From assembly GCA_002713185.1 (NCBI GenBank), contig PAVV01000002.1, forward strand, positions 1-54,041: a DNA stretch of 54,041 nt. Direction: 5' to 3'. Shown in pieces: positions 43,641-53,600 of this stretch. The notes under the pieces were generated by a model. That model had not been told where the DNA came from and did no database searches. It was given only the letters and a program-made list of their open reading frames with translations. The stretch comes from Methanobacteriota archaeon (GTDB lineage Archaea; Thermoplasmatota; Poseidoniia; Poseidoniales; Thalassarchaeaceae). The translations under genes were made by a program, and so were the position numbers. Within the stretch, counting starts at the first letter, position 1, and every line of letters begins with the position of its first letter.

Positions 43641-44720
43641 ATGGAGTTCCGCTCTCTGGCATGGCCATTGAGTGAAGATCGGAGTACAAAGCGTCGTCGT
43701 GGGCGACGAAGGAGTCGCCGTAGGGCCGGAGGAGGCAAGACCTCCTCTGGCGGTGACGAGAAACAACATAGATCGGCTGAGGTAGAAAGGGCACTATCAA
43801 GATTCAAGGCAGAGCCAAGGCCAATGGGGATTCCAAGGACCATAGACCCGCCTCCAAAAAAAGTTGACATTAAATGGAAAACCAATGCTGTCCCTAGGCA
43901 GGTGCAGAATGCTGCAGGAAAGATTGCATGCATCCCAGGGGAGTTTGGTTTTCTACCAGAAGAAAGAGTTCAGGAGATTGCAGATCAATTGGATGGGCTA
44001 TCTATTTCGTTGGAACAAGCTCTTTCGCTAAGGGCTGCATTGAATCAAGAGAAGAGCGTTTACTCGCACTCAAAGTTGATGAGACGATCAAACGAAATTA
44101 GTCGAAGATATGATTCGGGAGAAAGCGTGATTTCATTATCCAAGAGATTCGATGCACCTCCAGTCAACACCTTTAGAGCAATATTAACAGGGAGGGGGTG
44201 GACCAAGACCAGAATTAAGGATACACTAAACAAGAATCCTTCCAAGTTAAACAAGAGGGATAGAGAGCAATTTGAATTAGCCGAATCAGTAGATAGAGTA
44301 AGTTCAGTTAACCAAACTGAGACTCAGAACGCTGCAGAAGTTTTCGAAGAAATCCTATGTGACTATTTCTCCTCATTGGGAATTAGATTCAGGAAGCAAG
44401 AAGAGCTACTGAATGAGCAAAAAAAGGAGGAGGGAAGAGCGATAATAACCCCAGATTTACTGCTTCTGGATGATGTGAGAATAAATGGAGTTCCATGTGC
44501 TTGGATAGATGCGAAGCATTTCTTTGGGGCCGATCTCAAGTTTCCAAAGAAAAAAACTCAGAAGCAGGTGGATAGATACGTTGCAGAATACGGGCAAGGC
44601 GCTATAGTTTATCGACATGGATTCTGCGATGGCCTGCGGCTTAGAGGTGCAATAAAGCTGGATTCCAGTCCCCTCGATCTGAAACCCCTTGAGGACTTTC
44701 ATGAGAACTCAAAGAAGTGA
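43641..44720 (+). CDS. CDIN1/C15orf41-like TPD-family nuclease
   Basis: A 359-residue protein matching the family of human CDIN1 (C15orf41), a predicted PD-(D/E)xK nuclease. Residues 1-60 are basic and disordered with an Arg-rich patch (KRRRGRRRSRRR) that could bind nucleic acid. Residues about 140-195 form a helix-turn-helix region (RRYDSGESVISLSKRF). The nuclease part (about 230-345) has TPD (270-272), the catalytic WIDAKHFFGAD (Asp290, Lys292), QVDRY (309-313) and GQGAIVYRHGF. This aligns with the human motifs TPDFIL, WIESKASFGD and GPGLVIYWYGF as I recall them. All catalytic positions seem intact. It ends 2 bases before the convergent pantoate-kinase gene. Confidence 0.83.
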   Translation: MEFRSLAWPLSEDRSTKRRRGRRRSRRRAGGGKTSSGGDEKQHRSAEVERALSRFKAEPRPMGIPRTIDPPPKKVDIKWKTNAVPRQVQNAAGKIACIPGEFGFLPEERVQEIADQLDGLSISLEQALSLRAALNQEKSVYSHSKLMRRSNEISRRYDSGESVISLSKRFDAPPVNTFRAILTGRGWTKTRIKDTLNKNPSKLNKRDREQFELAESVDRVSSVNQTETQNAAEVFEEILCDYFSSLGIRFRKQEELLNEQKKEEGRAIITPDLLLLDDVRINGVPCAWIDAKHFFGADLKFPKKKTQKQVDRYVAEYGQGAIVYRHGFCDGLRLRGAIKLDSSPLDLKPLEDFHENSKK

Positions 44721-44722
44721 CT

Positions 44723-45700
44723 CTAATTCTGAGTACCAACTCTACTTGCAAAGGTGCATAGCTGCTTTTGTTCAAGATTTGGAATTAAACGCGATGCCCA
44801 ATCTTCCTGATTTTGCGGGTCCAAAGGGACAATAACCACGCTTTCACCTAGCATGCAAAGTAGTGGAGTTACAGAATCAGAAAGCCCTTCTCTCACTATG
44901 ACCTCATCGATGGTATTCAATAATTCTGATCTGGAAGAATCTTTTGTCAATCCACTAAATGAGGAGAATAATCTGGATTCTTGAATCAGCTCAGACCACC
45001 TCTCCATATTCCAATCTCCTAAACCCAAGGAACCCATCGCCCCGTCTCCCGCCTTGCTAATTCTTTCCTTCCATTCGGGCTGGTCTATGTACTCAGATGT
45101 GTGAGTTCCAGTCCGCTCTTTCCAAGAAAGAAGAACAGGGAAACTTGCTCCCCAACTATCCGCCTTCCCAGGACCATGATGTAGTAGTTTTCCAGAAAAA
45201 GGAGAACCAGGCACAATCCTCCTTTCCACACCACCTGAAGACAGAGCAGTGGTATCGCCAAGGCCACTAGATCTTCTCCTCTCAACTAAATGAGCTAGCA
45301 TAAACGACCTTCTTAGACACTCTTCATGAGGGACCCCAATTGCTCTTTGGATTGAGATTGCTGAGGCTATTGCTCCCGAGGCAGACATACCAAAACCTTG
45401 AGATGCAGGTAAGGACATTCTAATCGAGAGTTCCCAGTCATATTCACGAATCTCTGGGATTTCTTTGATTAGTTCCTCAAGAACATCATGATATAATGAG
45501 TCATCAAAAGAAGTATTGATTCCATTAACAATCAATATTCCTTCTCCAACTTCCCCTTTTGCAATAGACTCAACTCCATCGTCTAGGCATATTCCTGCTC
45601 CTCTACTTCCTTGGAAATATGGATCTTCATGTGAATCCTCTACAGTGAAAATTAGTGTCAGATGACCACCACATTGACCTCTCCCAAGTACAGTAGTCAT
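44723..45700 (-). CDS. Pantoate kinase (GHMP family, archaeal CoA pathway)
   Basis: GHMP kinase of 325 residues. The archaeal route to coenzyme A phosphorylates pantoate, then uses phosphopantothenate synthetase. Motifs visible: GRGQCGGHLTLIF, SRGAGICLDDG, and the GHMP ATP-binding loop LPASQGFGMSASGAIASAISI, then ERRRSSGLGDTTALSSGGVERR, which closely follows archaeal pantoate kinases. It lies 41 bases after rpoD on the same strand, where ribosomal genes continue in many archaea. Confidence 0.85.
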   Translation of the reverse strand: MTTVLGRGQCGGHLTLIFTVEDSHEDPYFQGSRGAGICLDDGVESIAKGEVGEGILIVNGINTSFDDSLYHDVLEELIKEIPEIREYDWELSIRMSLPASQGFGMSASGAIASAISIQRAIGVPHEECLRRSFMLAHLVERRRSSGLGDTTALSSGGVERRIVPGSPFSGKLLHHGPGKADSWGASFPVLLSWKERTGTHTSEYIDQPEWKERISKAGDGAMGSLGLGDWNMERWSELIQESRLFSSFSGLTKDSSRSELLNTIDEVIVREGLSDSVTPLLCMLGESVVIVPLDPQNQEDWASRLIPNLEQKQLCTFASRVGTQN

Positions 45701-45741
45701 GACAACTCATCCGATGAAACGGTAATGAATTATTGTGTAAG

Positions 45742-46629
45742 CTAGAGAGCGTCAGACAAATCTGATTCCAGAGCGAAGAATCCCTTTGCAAGCTCTTCAG
45801 AAGCCTTTTCGAATGCAGCTCTAGGACTCATTGAGCCATCAGTTTCAAACTCAAAAATGTACTCTCCAGGAACTTCTTCCAATGTTATCGCATCATTGAA
45901 CTCCCTTGTTTCTTCGGTTCCTTCGCCTACATGATTCAACTCTAATGCTAATGTGGAGACCTTGTCCACATCTTCTAATTTTCCACTCTTATCAAAGTCC
46001 TTTGCAGTAGTTTCCAAGTCCATATCCCACAGAATTTTTGCCTTGGTTTTGTTGTTGATTACACCAATTCTCCTAGGTTGAAATGCCACCCCACAAACTG
46101 GAGACCACTTCGTATGTTCCCTTCCTCTTCCCATTATTGCTGTAGCATAGAACTCAATCATCTGTCCTTTGAGGAGCTTAGTTATTGGTATACTTTTGTA
46201 ATGTTCCGGAATCTCCAGTGACTCCTCTCCAAGATATTTCATATCTCCTGCAGTGACCCACTTACCCTCTTCGTCTCCGAAAACAACGCAAGTGTATATC
46301 ATCTGGCACTCTAGACAACCCCTATCAGCTTCTACAAGATCTTTGCAATTGGGACACTCATATTGAAAGTGGAATTTATCATGCATCGTCGGAATGGGGA
46401 CCATTGCTAGTCTCTGAGCCACCATCTCATCTGGAATAGGACCTGTAGTCTCCCAAACTTCTCCATCCTGCTCTTTGGTTCCAAGTTGGAACCTTACGCT
46501 GTCTATAGCCATCTTTGGAGTATCAGATATCAAAGTCCTCCTCAGCGCATTTGCCAAACTTCTATCTGTCTCTGAGAGAAGCAGTTGCATTTTCTCTTCT
46601 GTCTCTTTCAATACCTTGATCTTCACCAT
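45742..46629 (-). CDS. rpoD: RNA polymerase subunit D (Rpo3)
   Basis: Archaeal equivalent of bacterial alpha and eukaryotic Rpb3, forming the assembly platform with Rpo11. 295 residues. N-terminus MVKIKVLKETEEKMQLLLSE then SLANALRRTLIS, the dimerisation motif. A four-cysteine insert CPNC...CLEC (near residues 101-117) is the domain that carries an Fe-S cluster or zinc in other archaea. The ATG at 46629 has a gaggtgt ribosome-binding site before it; the codon six upstream (TTG at 46647) is not a likely start. Last of the S13-S4-S11-RpoD string. Confidence 0.95.
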   Translation of the reverse strand: MVKIKVLKETEEKMQLLLSETDRSLANALRRTLISDTPKMAIDSVRFQLGTKEQDGEVWETTGPIPDEMVAQRLAMVPIPTMHDKFHFQYECPNCKDLVEADRGCLECQMIYTCVVFGDEEGKWVTAGDMKYLGEESLEIPEHYKSIPITKLLKGQMIEFYATAIMGRGREHTKWSPVCGVAFQPRRIGVINNKTKAKILWDMDLETTAKDFDKSGKLEDVDKVSTLALELNHVGEGTEETREFNDAITLEEVPGEYIFEFETDGSMSPRAAFEKASEELAKGFFALESDLSDAL

Positions 46630-46643
46630 AATTACACCTCTTA

Positions 46644-47024
46644 TCAAACTCTTCTTCCTCTTCGCCCACCCTTGGCCTTAGTCCCATCTGTAGGCATTGG
46701 AGTAACATCTTCAATCCTAGTAATCCTTACTCCCGCTCTAGTCAATGCCCTAATCGCGGCTGTAGCTCCTGGGGCACTATTTGATCTATTCCCGCCTGCG
46801 CCTCTGTACTTCACAATGACTTGGTCAAAGTCCTTCTCAGAAAGCATCTCAGCTATTTTTTCAGCAGCTCTGGTTGCTGCAAACTGGCCCCCTGAATCGC
46901 TTCCACCCTTTGTCACCATTCCTCCAGATACTTTGCAGATGGTCTCAGCACCAGTTAGATCTGTAGCGGTAATAAGCACATTGTTGAAGGTGCTGTAGAT
47001 GTGAAGAATTGCTTTATGGCCCAT
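46644..47024 (-). CDS. rps11: 30S ribosomal protein uS11
   Basis: 126-residue small-subunit platform protein. Recognisable from the start GHKAILHIYSTFNNVLITATDLTGAET and the C-terminal IRALTRAGVRITRIEDVTPMPTDGTKAKGGRRGRRV. The start overlaps the stop of rps4 by one base, typical of the archaeal ribosomal operon order S13-S4-S11-RpoD. Confidence 0.97.
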   Translation of the reverse strand: MGHKAILHIYSTFNNVLITATDLTGAETICKVSGGMVTKGGSDSGGQFAATRAAEKIAEMLSEKDFDQVIVKYRGAGGNRSNSAPGATAAIRALTRAGVRITRIEDVTPMPTDGTKAKGGRRGRRV

Positions 47025-47674
47025 TACTTATCCTCCTCTACACTTGCCTCAGAGACTTCATCTTGGTTCTTTGACTCTGATTGTTCTTCGAATTCTGAAT
47101 CTTCACCCGAACCTTCCTCCTCTCCCGTATACCTCAGTGTTTCCAAATCCTTCCTGAATGGGTGTTCCGCATCTGCGTATGGAGAGTTTGGACTATAACT
47201 CAATGAATCTTCCTCTTCCTTCAGAACATGATATCCTGGCACCGTCATCCTTTGCTCGCCTACGAGAATATGGCCATGGACAATCAGGTTTCTCGCAGAC
47301 CTCATCGAAGGCGCAAGTCCCTTGTAATATACGATTGACTGTAATCTTCTAGATAGCATGTGTTCTACAGTTATCTCCAGTACATCACCCACATCTGCTC
47401 CAGTTAGAAGGAGACCCTTTCTGGATAGAGAATCAAGTAATTGCTCTTTCTCCTTGGCGTAGTGTCCTTCAGAAGAATCTACTCGCCCAATTAACTTCAT
47501 CGCTTGATTTCTGTGTCTTCGTAGAGCGGACTTCTCTCTCCAAATCTCTCTCATCCCCCCAATTTTCTTTAGCCCGAATCTTTCTTTCAAATCGTGCTCT
47601 TCGTCTATCCTAGCTTGCTTCCAAGGGTGAGTTGGAGTCTGAGTACGCGGTCTAGAGAATTTTGGCTCACCCAT
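47024..47674 (-). CDS. rps4: 30S ribosomal protein uS4
   Basis: 216 residues. The N-terminal PTHPWKQARIDEEHDLKERFGLKK and the S4 RNA-binding segment LSRRLQSIVYYKGLAPSMRSARNLIVHGHILV are characteristic. The last 45 residues form a very acidic tail (SGEDSEFEEQSESKNQDE) that is longer than in most archaeal S4 proteins; acidic tails also appear on other proteins here, perhaps reflecting a marine lineage. It overlaps rps11 by one base. Confidence 0.97.
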   Translation of the reverse strand: MGEPKFSRPRTQTPTHPWKQARIDEEHDLKERFGLKKIGGMREIWREKSALRRHRNQAMKLIGRVDSSEGHYAKEKEQLLDSLSRKGLLLTGADVGDVLEITVEHMLSRRLQSIVYYKGLAPSMRSARNLIVHGHILVGEQRMTVPGYHVLKEEEDSLSYSPNSPYADAEHPFRKDLETLRYTGEEEGSGEDSEFEEQSESKNQDEVSEASVEEDK

Positions 47675-47684
47675 AATTCACAAC

Positions 47685-48194
47685 TCACTTCTTCCTCTGT
47701 ACGCCGAGTGCCGAGCCTCTTCTTCCATTTGACCTCAGTCTTTGACCCCTTACTTTGTGCCCACTTCTGTGTCTAATTCCACGATAAGTCTTGATTTCAG
47801 CTAGTCTGGCGATATCATCATCATTTGTCATGCTAACCTCGTTAGCGATGATGTGTGCATCCTCGTTAGTCTCCAGATCTCTTTGTCTATTTACCATCCA
47901 CCAAGGAACGTTTGTGGCATACTCATCTATTGCATTTCTGAGAATATCCTGTTCCTCTGGAGTCATATGTCCTCCGAGTCTGCTCCCATCTATTCCTGTA
48001 AGACGACAAATCATCATTGAAGTTCTAATCCCCACTCCCTTTACAGAAGTTAATCCGTATGTGATTGGCTTCAAGCCATCAATATCCGTATCAGCAATTC
48101 TGACGATATAAGAGAAGTCGTCACCAAGCTCTGCTTCGTTCACTTTTGTCATTACGGTTCCCCCGTGTTCACCTTTCGGTGGCCCTTTGGGCAT
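47685..48194 (-). CDS. rps13: 30S ribosomal protein uS13
   Basis: 169 residues. Motifs FSYIVRIADTDIDGLKPITYGLTSVKGVGIRTSMM and the C-terminal RHRSGHKVRGQRLRSNGRR identify S13. The first ATG (48194) is used; an ATG at 48152 starts MTKVNEAELGDDF and is also possible. It is the first gene of the S13-S4-S11-RpoD string and follows a methyltransferase gene after 57 bases. Confidence 0.96.
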   Translation of the reverse strand: MPKGPPKGEHGGTVMTKVNEAELGDDFSYIVRIADTDIDGLKPITYGLTSVKGVGIRTSMMICRLTGIDGSRLGGHMTPEEQDILRNAIDEYATNVPWWMVNRQRDLETNEDAHIIANEVSMTNDDDIARLAEIKTYRGIRHRSGHKVRGQRLRSNGRRGSALGVQRKK

Positions 48195-48251
48195 CTTCGC
48201 GACTTACAGTCCCTATTTGAATCGATTGGAACCTAATTTCTGAGATAAAAT

Positions 48252-49553
48252 CTACTCTTTGCACACTATAAACAGTCTCTGATCGCCTGAAGGCCTCTTT
48301 ACATCCATATCGACCATGAACCCTTTCCCTCCATCAGAGCCCTTCAGCTCCTTGGTAATCCTTCTCTGAAGAGTGGGATGAATCTTTGGATCAAGACTGC
48401 ATCTGAGAGTAATCTTGGAAATTCCCTTCTTTGAAATCGATGAAGCAACTTGGTCCATAGTGTGAAGCTCCGGAGGAGAAAGTCTGTGTTGCACAATCTT
48501 CCCTGTAGATACCACGAAACCCCTGACATCATCATCATTAGATATTTCATCTGTGTGAATAAGTAGAGGCCTCCTTCCTTCTAGTCTAACCCATGAGGAA
48601 CCTGTACCACTTAGGACTGCTTTTTCTCTCCAGATATCTTGTAGGCCACTCTCAACAAGTGCTGGATCAACTATCGTCAAGAATGCCCCTCTAGGTACTT
48701 CCAGAGCACTATTGAATTGGGAGATATTTGCACCAGAGGGACTCCCTTCAATACTAGAAATTACGTTCTTCCTTCCCACTCTGATACACCTATGCATTTT
48801 TCCAGAACTGATGGAACCAACCCATACAGAGAGCCTGTCAACTCTACCTCCTCCCCGACTAAGCCACTCCCAAGTCCAAGTATTTCCAGGGAATGTTGTC
48901 TCCAATATTCCATCTACCATAGCTCTTTGAACAGAATCCAATCTTGGTGATAAGTCTAGTAATACTGCAGGACCCCTAGGACCGTTCTGTAAATGAGGAC
49001 TCCAAGCTTTCAGAACTGATTTTAAATCAGGCTCCATCTCCTCTAATTCATGATTTTGAGCATCCCTGGGCCTTGCCGGATCCAGATGGAGCATTGCAAT
49101 GGGTGGATGCGCTCTTGTGCCAGAATCCCTTAGACTTGACCAGTACTCAGCGATTGCAGAATCCGCATTACTCCCATCTCCAATCAGAACTCTGTCTAGA
49201 TTACGCTGGACTTCGCCTTCAGAATTTATTCTCATATTTGCAGCGCATAAGGTAGCAATCTGTTCATCAAGCTCAATACCCAATGCCGGCCTCTTAAGTA
49301 GCTTGGATAGTGCAATTAGTTGGACTCCTGAACCGACTGCAGCGTCTAGAATCACTCCTGCTGGTATTGACATGGGATCAATCTGCCCAGCTCTAATGGT
49401 TGCGACTGACCACGGAGTCGAAAGTCTGCGCATCCCATCATTCATGATGAAAGCAGGCTCTCCCTTCCGAGAAGCCTCCGGTTTGGATACCTTCTTAGCT
49501 TTGGAAACAACCTTCTTCGAGGGAACAATAGCCACATGCTGATGCTCTTTCAC
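48252..49553 (-). CDS. Class I SAM methyltransferase with THUMP-like C-terminal domain
   Basis: 433 residues. After a basic N-terminus (SKKVVSKAKKVSKPEASRK) a Rossmann methyltransferase domain begins with motif I ILDAAVGSGVQLIALS and the acidic loop LGIELDE, then MLHLDPARPRDAQN in the position of the catalytic motif IV. The C-terminal 120 residues (IHTDEISNDDDVRGFVVSTGKI to the end) resemble the THUMP-like domain that follows such methyltransferases in bacteria, with KITLRCSLDPKIHPTLQRRI. A tRNA or rRNA target is likely from the domains and from the ribosomal neighbours, but it is inferred. Confidence 0.78.
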   Translation of the reverse strand: MKEHQHVAIVPSKKVVSKAKKVSKPEASRKGEPAFIMNDGMRRLSTPWSVATIRAGQIDPMSIPAGVILDAAVGSGVQLIALSKLLKRPALGIELDEQIATLCAANMRINSEGEVQRNLDRVLIGDGSNADSAIAEYWSSLRDSGTRAHPPIAMLHLDPARPRDAQNHELEEMEPDLKSVLKAWSPHLQNGPRGPAVLLDLSPRLDSVQRAMVDGILETTFPGNTWTWEWLSRGGGRVDRLSVWVGSISSGKMHRCIRVGRKNVISSIEGSPSGANISQFNSALEVPRGAFLTIVDPALVESGLQDIWREKAVLSGTGSSWVRLEGRRPLLIHTDEISNDDDVRGFVVSTGKIVQHRLSPPELHTMDQVASSISKKGISKITLRCSLDPKIHPTLQRRITKELKGSDGGKGFMVDMDVKRPSGDQRLFIVCKE

Positions 49554-49595
49554 AAGCCTCCCCAGTGGAACTCAGTCAAGTCACTTTCGCGATAA

Positions 49596-50606
49596 TCATC
49601 CTGAAATCGGTGCTCTTACTAGCTTCAACTCAAACCTAAGCCAGGAATCTTTCAAATCGCTGTCCTGATTATTTCCATATGCAATATCTGGAGGTAAAAG
49701 AGTGGTTTGGGTGGTCCCTGTATCAATAATCCCTGACACAAGTCCTCTATCGCTATCAATATCTAGCCCTATGGCAGACCAGCAAAATCCGATAATAGAA
49801 AAGTTACACTCAATGAAACCGTCTCCCCCCGCGGTGTCGCCCCAATTGCCATCATCGAGTTGATCTCCTGAATCAGCATCCCACACAGTATATTCTACTT
49901 CAAACGGATCTCCTTCTTCTATGTGAACGTCTTTTTCTTCGGATCCTCCAATTATATTCACGTCCATCCTAACCTTAGCTTGGATAACAGTTACATGAGT
50001 GGCACTGATACTGATCTCCCTCTCCACGATATTCTCTATCAGGTCTATTTGGAAGAATTTACTCGCATCCGGTTCTAGATCATTGATGATCTGATATGGT
50101 TGTCCACTAGAGGAGAAAATTACTCCTCCTCCACTAATTTCCACTACTAGGTCAAGACTCTGATTTCCCCTATTGTATACCACTACACTTGCCGAGTCAC
50201 CTTCTCCCTGATGATACCAATCGCACCGCACCTCTCCGGGTAACAGGAACGAATCATCTTGATCAGAAAGAGACCCATCGGGCCAAATCCAATCATCCTC
50301 TCTCGCGGAGCAAGAATTTAGCAGAAAACCAATCTCCCAAACCCAACGACCTTCTTCTTTTAGAATTTCAACGTCCGTTGACCCAAAGGACGCATCCATT
50401 TCATCTAGGAAACTCATTGCGGAAAGACCAACCCATATCGATGAGAGAATTAACGCTAATCCGGTTACCACCGAGAGAACAATCGCGGCTCTAGGAACGG
50501 CCATTTTGTTGAGTCCTAGGGGTATTGGAGGGTGCTCAACCTCATCCGGAGTGTCAGATATCCAAGACCTCGTCACAACACTGTAGGATTGACCGACTGC
50601 CATCAA
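49596..50606 (-). CDS. Membrane-anchored protein with FKBP-like C-terminal domain
   Basis: A 336-residue protein with one membrane segment (about 38-64) and a large external part. Residues about 90-220 are a beta-rich domain with three cysteines. Residues about 228-332 resemble an FKBP peptidyl-prolyl isomerase: EEGDPFEVEYTVWDADSGDQLDDG, then the typical end TTLLPPDIAYGNN and LRFELKLVRA. The middle of the domain is divergent (CWSAIGLDID replaces the usual VIxGxxxxLxGM), so catalytic activity is doubtful. It may be an external folding helper or sensor. It is 15 bases downstream of the giant membrane protein. Confidence 0.6.
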   Translation of the reverse strand: MMAVGQSYSVVTRSWISDTPDEVEHPPIPLGLNKMAVPRAAIVLSVVTGLALILSSIWVGLSAMSFLDEMDASFGSTDVEILKEEGRWVWEIGFLLNSCSAREDDWIWPDGSLSDQDDSFLLPGEVRCDWYHQGEGDSASVVVYNRGNQSLDLVVEISGGGVIFSSSGQPYQIINDLEPDASKFFQIDLIENIVEREISISATHVTVIQAKVRMDVNIIGGSEEKDVHIEEGDPFEVEYTVWDADSGDQLDDGNWGDTAGGDGFIECNFSIIGFCWSAIGLDIDSDRGLVSGIIDTGTTQTTLLPPDIAYGNNQDSDLKDSWLRFELKLVRAPISG

Positions 50607-50621
50607 GGTTGGCCTTAATGG

Positions 50622-53600
50622 CTAGTCCCTACTCAATTCCTCTTGGTTTGCGATTCCAAGCCAGGCTACAATCCCAAGCTCCAACGCAAGTATCGTCATC
50701 CCTAGTAGTACCTCTTGTTGGTCTATTTGGGTCGATGCAAAAACAATCGCGAAAAGAATCGCTGCAATTAGGTCGGCCAGCCCCCAAATTCTCAGCCCCC
50801 TCCTAAGTTGTAGAATTCCAACTACCCACACTGTAGTTGACATTAGAATCATCATAATTGGAAACCAGAGACTATTATTTTGGCCTATTAAGAAAGCACC
50901 GAATACTACTAAGATATGCCCATCTACAGCGAAAGTCATTGTCCATCGCTCTAACTCTAGTGGTACTGTAAGAGCACAGCAAATAATCAGAATTATTCCT
51001 ATCGTCATCACTAGGATGTCAAGGGATTGATTGACTGCGGAACTCCATTCTGCAATAGAAATCAAAGACATTACTATTCCAAGTATCGCTAGTCCCAAAC
51101 CTGAAGATTGCCCAAGCCTCACACTACTGTAAGAAGATGTGATTGCTGCAAGTAATCCTGCTGGCCCGAATGACATCAGTACAATAGAAATCGTTCTTCT
51201 ACCGAGAAATAACCCACTAGATCCCTTCCTACCAAGTTGTTCTCGCTTTTGTTCGACCCAGACCCCTAATACCACGCACAAAACAAGCAATGATTCTACC
51301 AACATCCAGGGACCAACCCAGTTGAGAGTACTACCGTCCATAGGGTTGACCATTAATGGGAAAGGCAGACTCCCAAGAATCACTGCACCAATACCTCTAG
51401 AAATTAGTAGGGGGAAAACAAACCAGTCAATTGCAATATCAATCCTATCCAGAATATTACTATGATGTAATAAGGAAATAGAGCAGAGAACTAAAGAAAG
51501 TACGGATACTACAGCCAGATCCAGTAGCTCATAAGGACTACTTCCAGCCGGAATTACATGCCCAGTTACAAATGCAAGACACATGCCCAAGATGACTGTT
51601 GCGATTGGCATTTCTATCCCTAATATATGAGGTAATTCCAGCTCTAGACCCCTTGTTCTGTTTCTTATCAGTAAAACTATGATGCTGCAAAATGCTCCCG
51701 AAGCTAACAAAGCATAAGGCTGAGGAGAAATTGCAGAAAACAATATAGTCACTGTAATGACAATAAGTAAAACTGCCAGTCCTACGACTGGGGTATGGGT
51801 AAGGTTAGAAATTAGTAGTTCTGCAGGATCTTTAGATTCTGACTTCTCTCTTTTTTTCTTCCTAAGTTCTGCCATCTCAGCTAACCTTGGTCGATAAATG
51901 GACAAGTTGCCATCATAGGAAATAGACTCCGAGCTTCCTGCTAAACTTACCAATGAATCTCTTTTTGCTACAGAACGAAGCTCAGTTCTGATTTCGCCTC
52001 TGGAAATAAGCCAAATCGATGCCCCAACAAAAATTGACCCAGAAATAATCTGATGAATAATTTGTCCATAGACGAAGGTAATTGAATTCGTGATAACCAG
52101 CAATATTAGTGCTGATGTAGCAGGTTTGAGAATATCCTCCATTCTCTCGGCTCTGGGAAGATAGACTGCCAATAGAATAGATGTACATACAATCGCTATA
52201 ACTTCTGTATTCAGAGAGGAACTAATGTCCAACCATTGTATAAAATCAGAGGCCAAATCTGTCGATTCGAGAGTTTGGTGCGGTTCTCTCCCAGTAATAT
52301 AGACCAACATGGGACAAGACATCAATCCAATCCCAACACCGAACAAACTATCCGATCCGAAATACAGAATTAACGCAATTGTCAGACAAACTAGAATCAT
52401 AAGAGGACTCTCCAGTCCATGATTCCATTGAATAATTACAGTTGCAAAGGTCAAAACTAGCAATATTCCAATTGCACCTCCAATCCTGAACCCAGCTAAG
52501 TGCGAGAAGACGTGCAAAGCCGCAATTATTGCAAGCAAAGAAACAAGAGAAAAATCTGTGAATCCATCAAATTGAGCCATGAAAATTATTGTAACCATAG
52601 GTAGCCAGAGCCCTATACTCCACAGATTCAGTATCCCCGAGTCCCTAATCGATGCAGAAAGCTCGGAGGTTCCAAGGAATCCAGAAGCCAAATTAACTCC
52701 ACTTTCTCCAACTCTTGAATTCACTACGAACATCAGGATTGAAGAGACTACAAAGTAGAAAAACAAGGGCATCGGATCAAAAACAAAAATTGTGATTGTT
52801 TCCGAAACTTCGTTTGCAAGCATTACAGTACGAACAACCTCCTCACAAATTTTTCCAATCAGAATCCACGTCCAAGGTAAAAGAACCGTGACACCTGAAA
52901 GTGAGGGGGATTTTCTATAAACAGCAAGAAAACCAGTTCCAAGGTGTAGAATCGAGAGCATTGATAGCAGTACTAGACCATCTCTTCCCTGCGAAGAAGA
53001 ATCAGTTGGAACTAGTAGGATCAATATACTCAGAATAGCAACAGATCCGACCCATAGAACCCTATCAGTAACACTACTTTGGTCTCTTAGTATAACGAAA
53101 ACTGTGGTAATAGCTCCAAAGACTGTGAAAATTTCATATGAAGAAAATCCCATTAAATTCTCAGCAATGTCGCCACCTAGTAGAACGCCCGTAAGCAATA
53201 CTCCAGATATGGTAAGAGGAAACCAGACTCTTTTTGACTCAACACCTCTGACCACAAGATAGGAGCCTCCAAAGGCACCACCTAGGAAAGTTACCATTCC
53301 TAATGCATAACCCAACTCTTCTCTATTTGAGGCAACTGCTAGCATCGCACCAATCATTCCAAGAGAGATTGAAACTCCCCAGAGACCGGGTTTCCCCAGT
53401 CCAAGAGTCTCGAAACCCTTAGAGAACCAATTTTCCTTCTTCGCGAACTTTGCTGCCATCAACGCATTTAGTGAAGTAACAGACATCAAAAGAAGGAAAA
53501 GAAGCAAATCGCCTTCAATTGGGAGTACTTCCAATGGGCCAATCTCAAATTTTGTCGTTACAGCGTGCATGCCAATCCAAAGGTTTGAGCTAGCGATTCC

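Noticed and set aside
43601-43933. 110-codon minus-strand frame opposite the start of the CDIN1-like gene
   Set aside because: Mirrors the Arg-rich N-terminus of the real gene and overlaps the end of the DCC gene.
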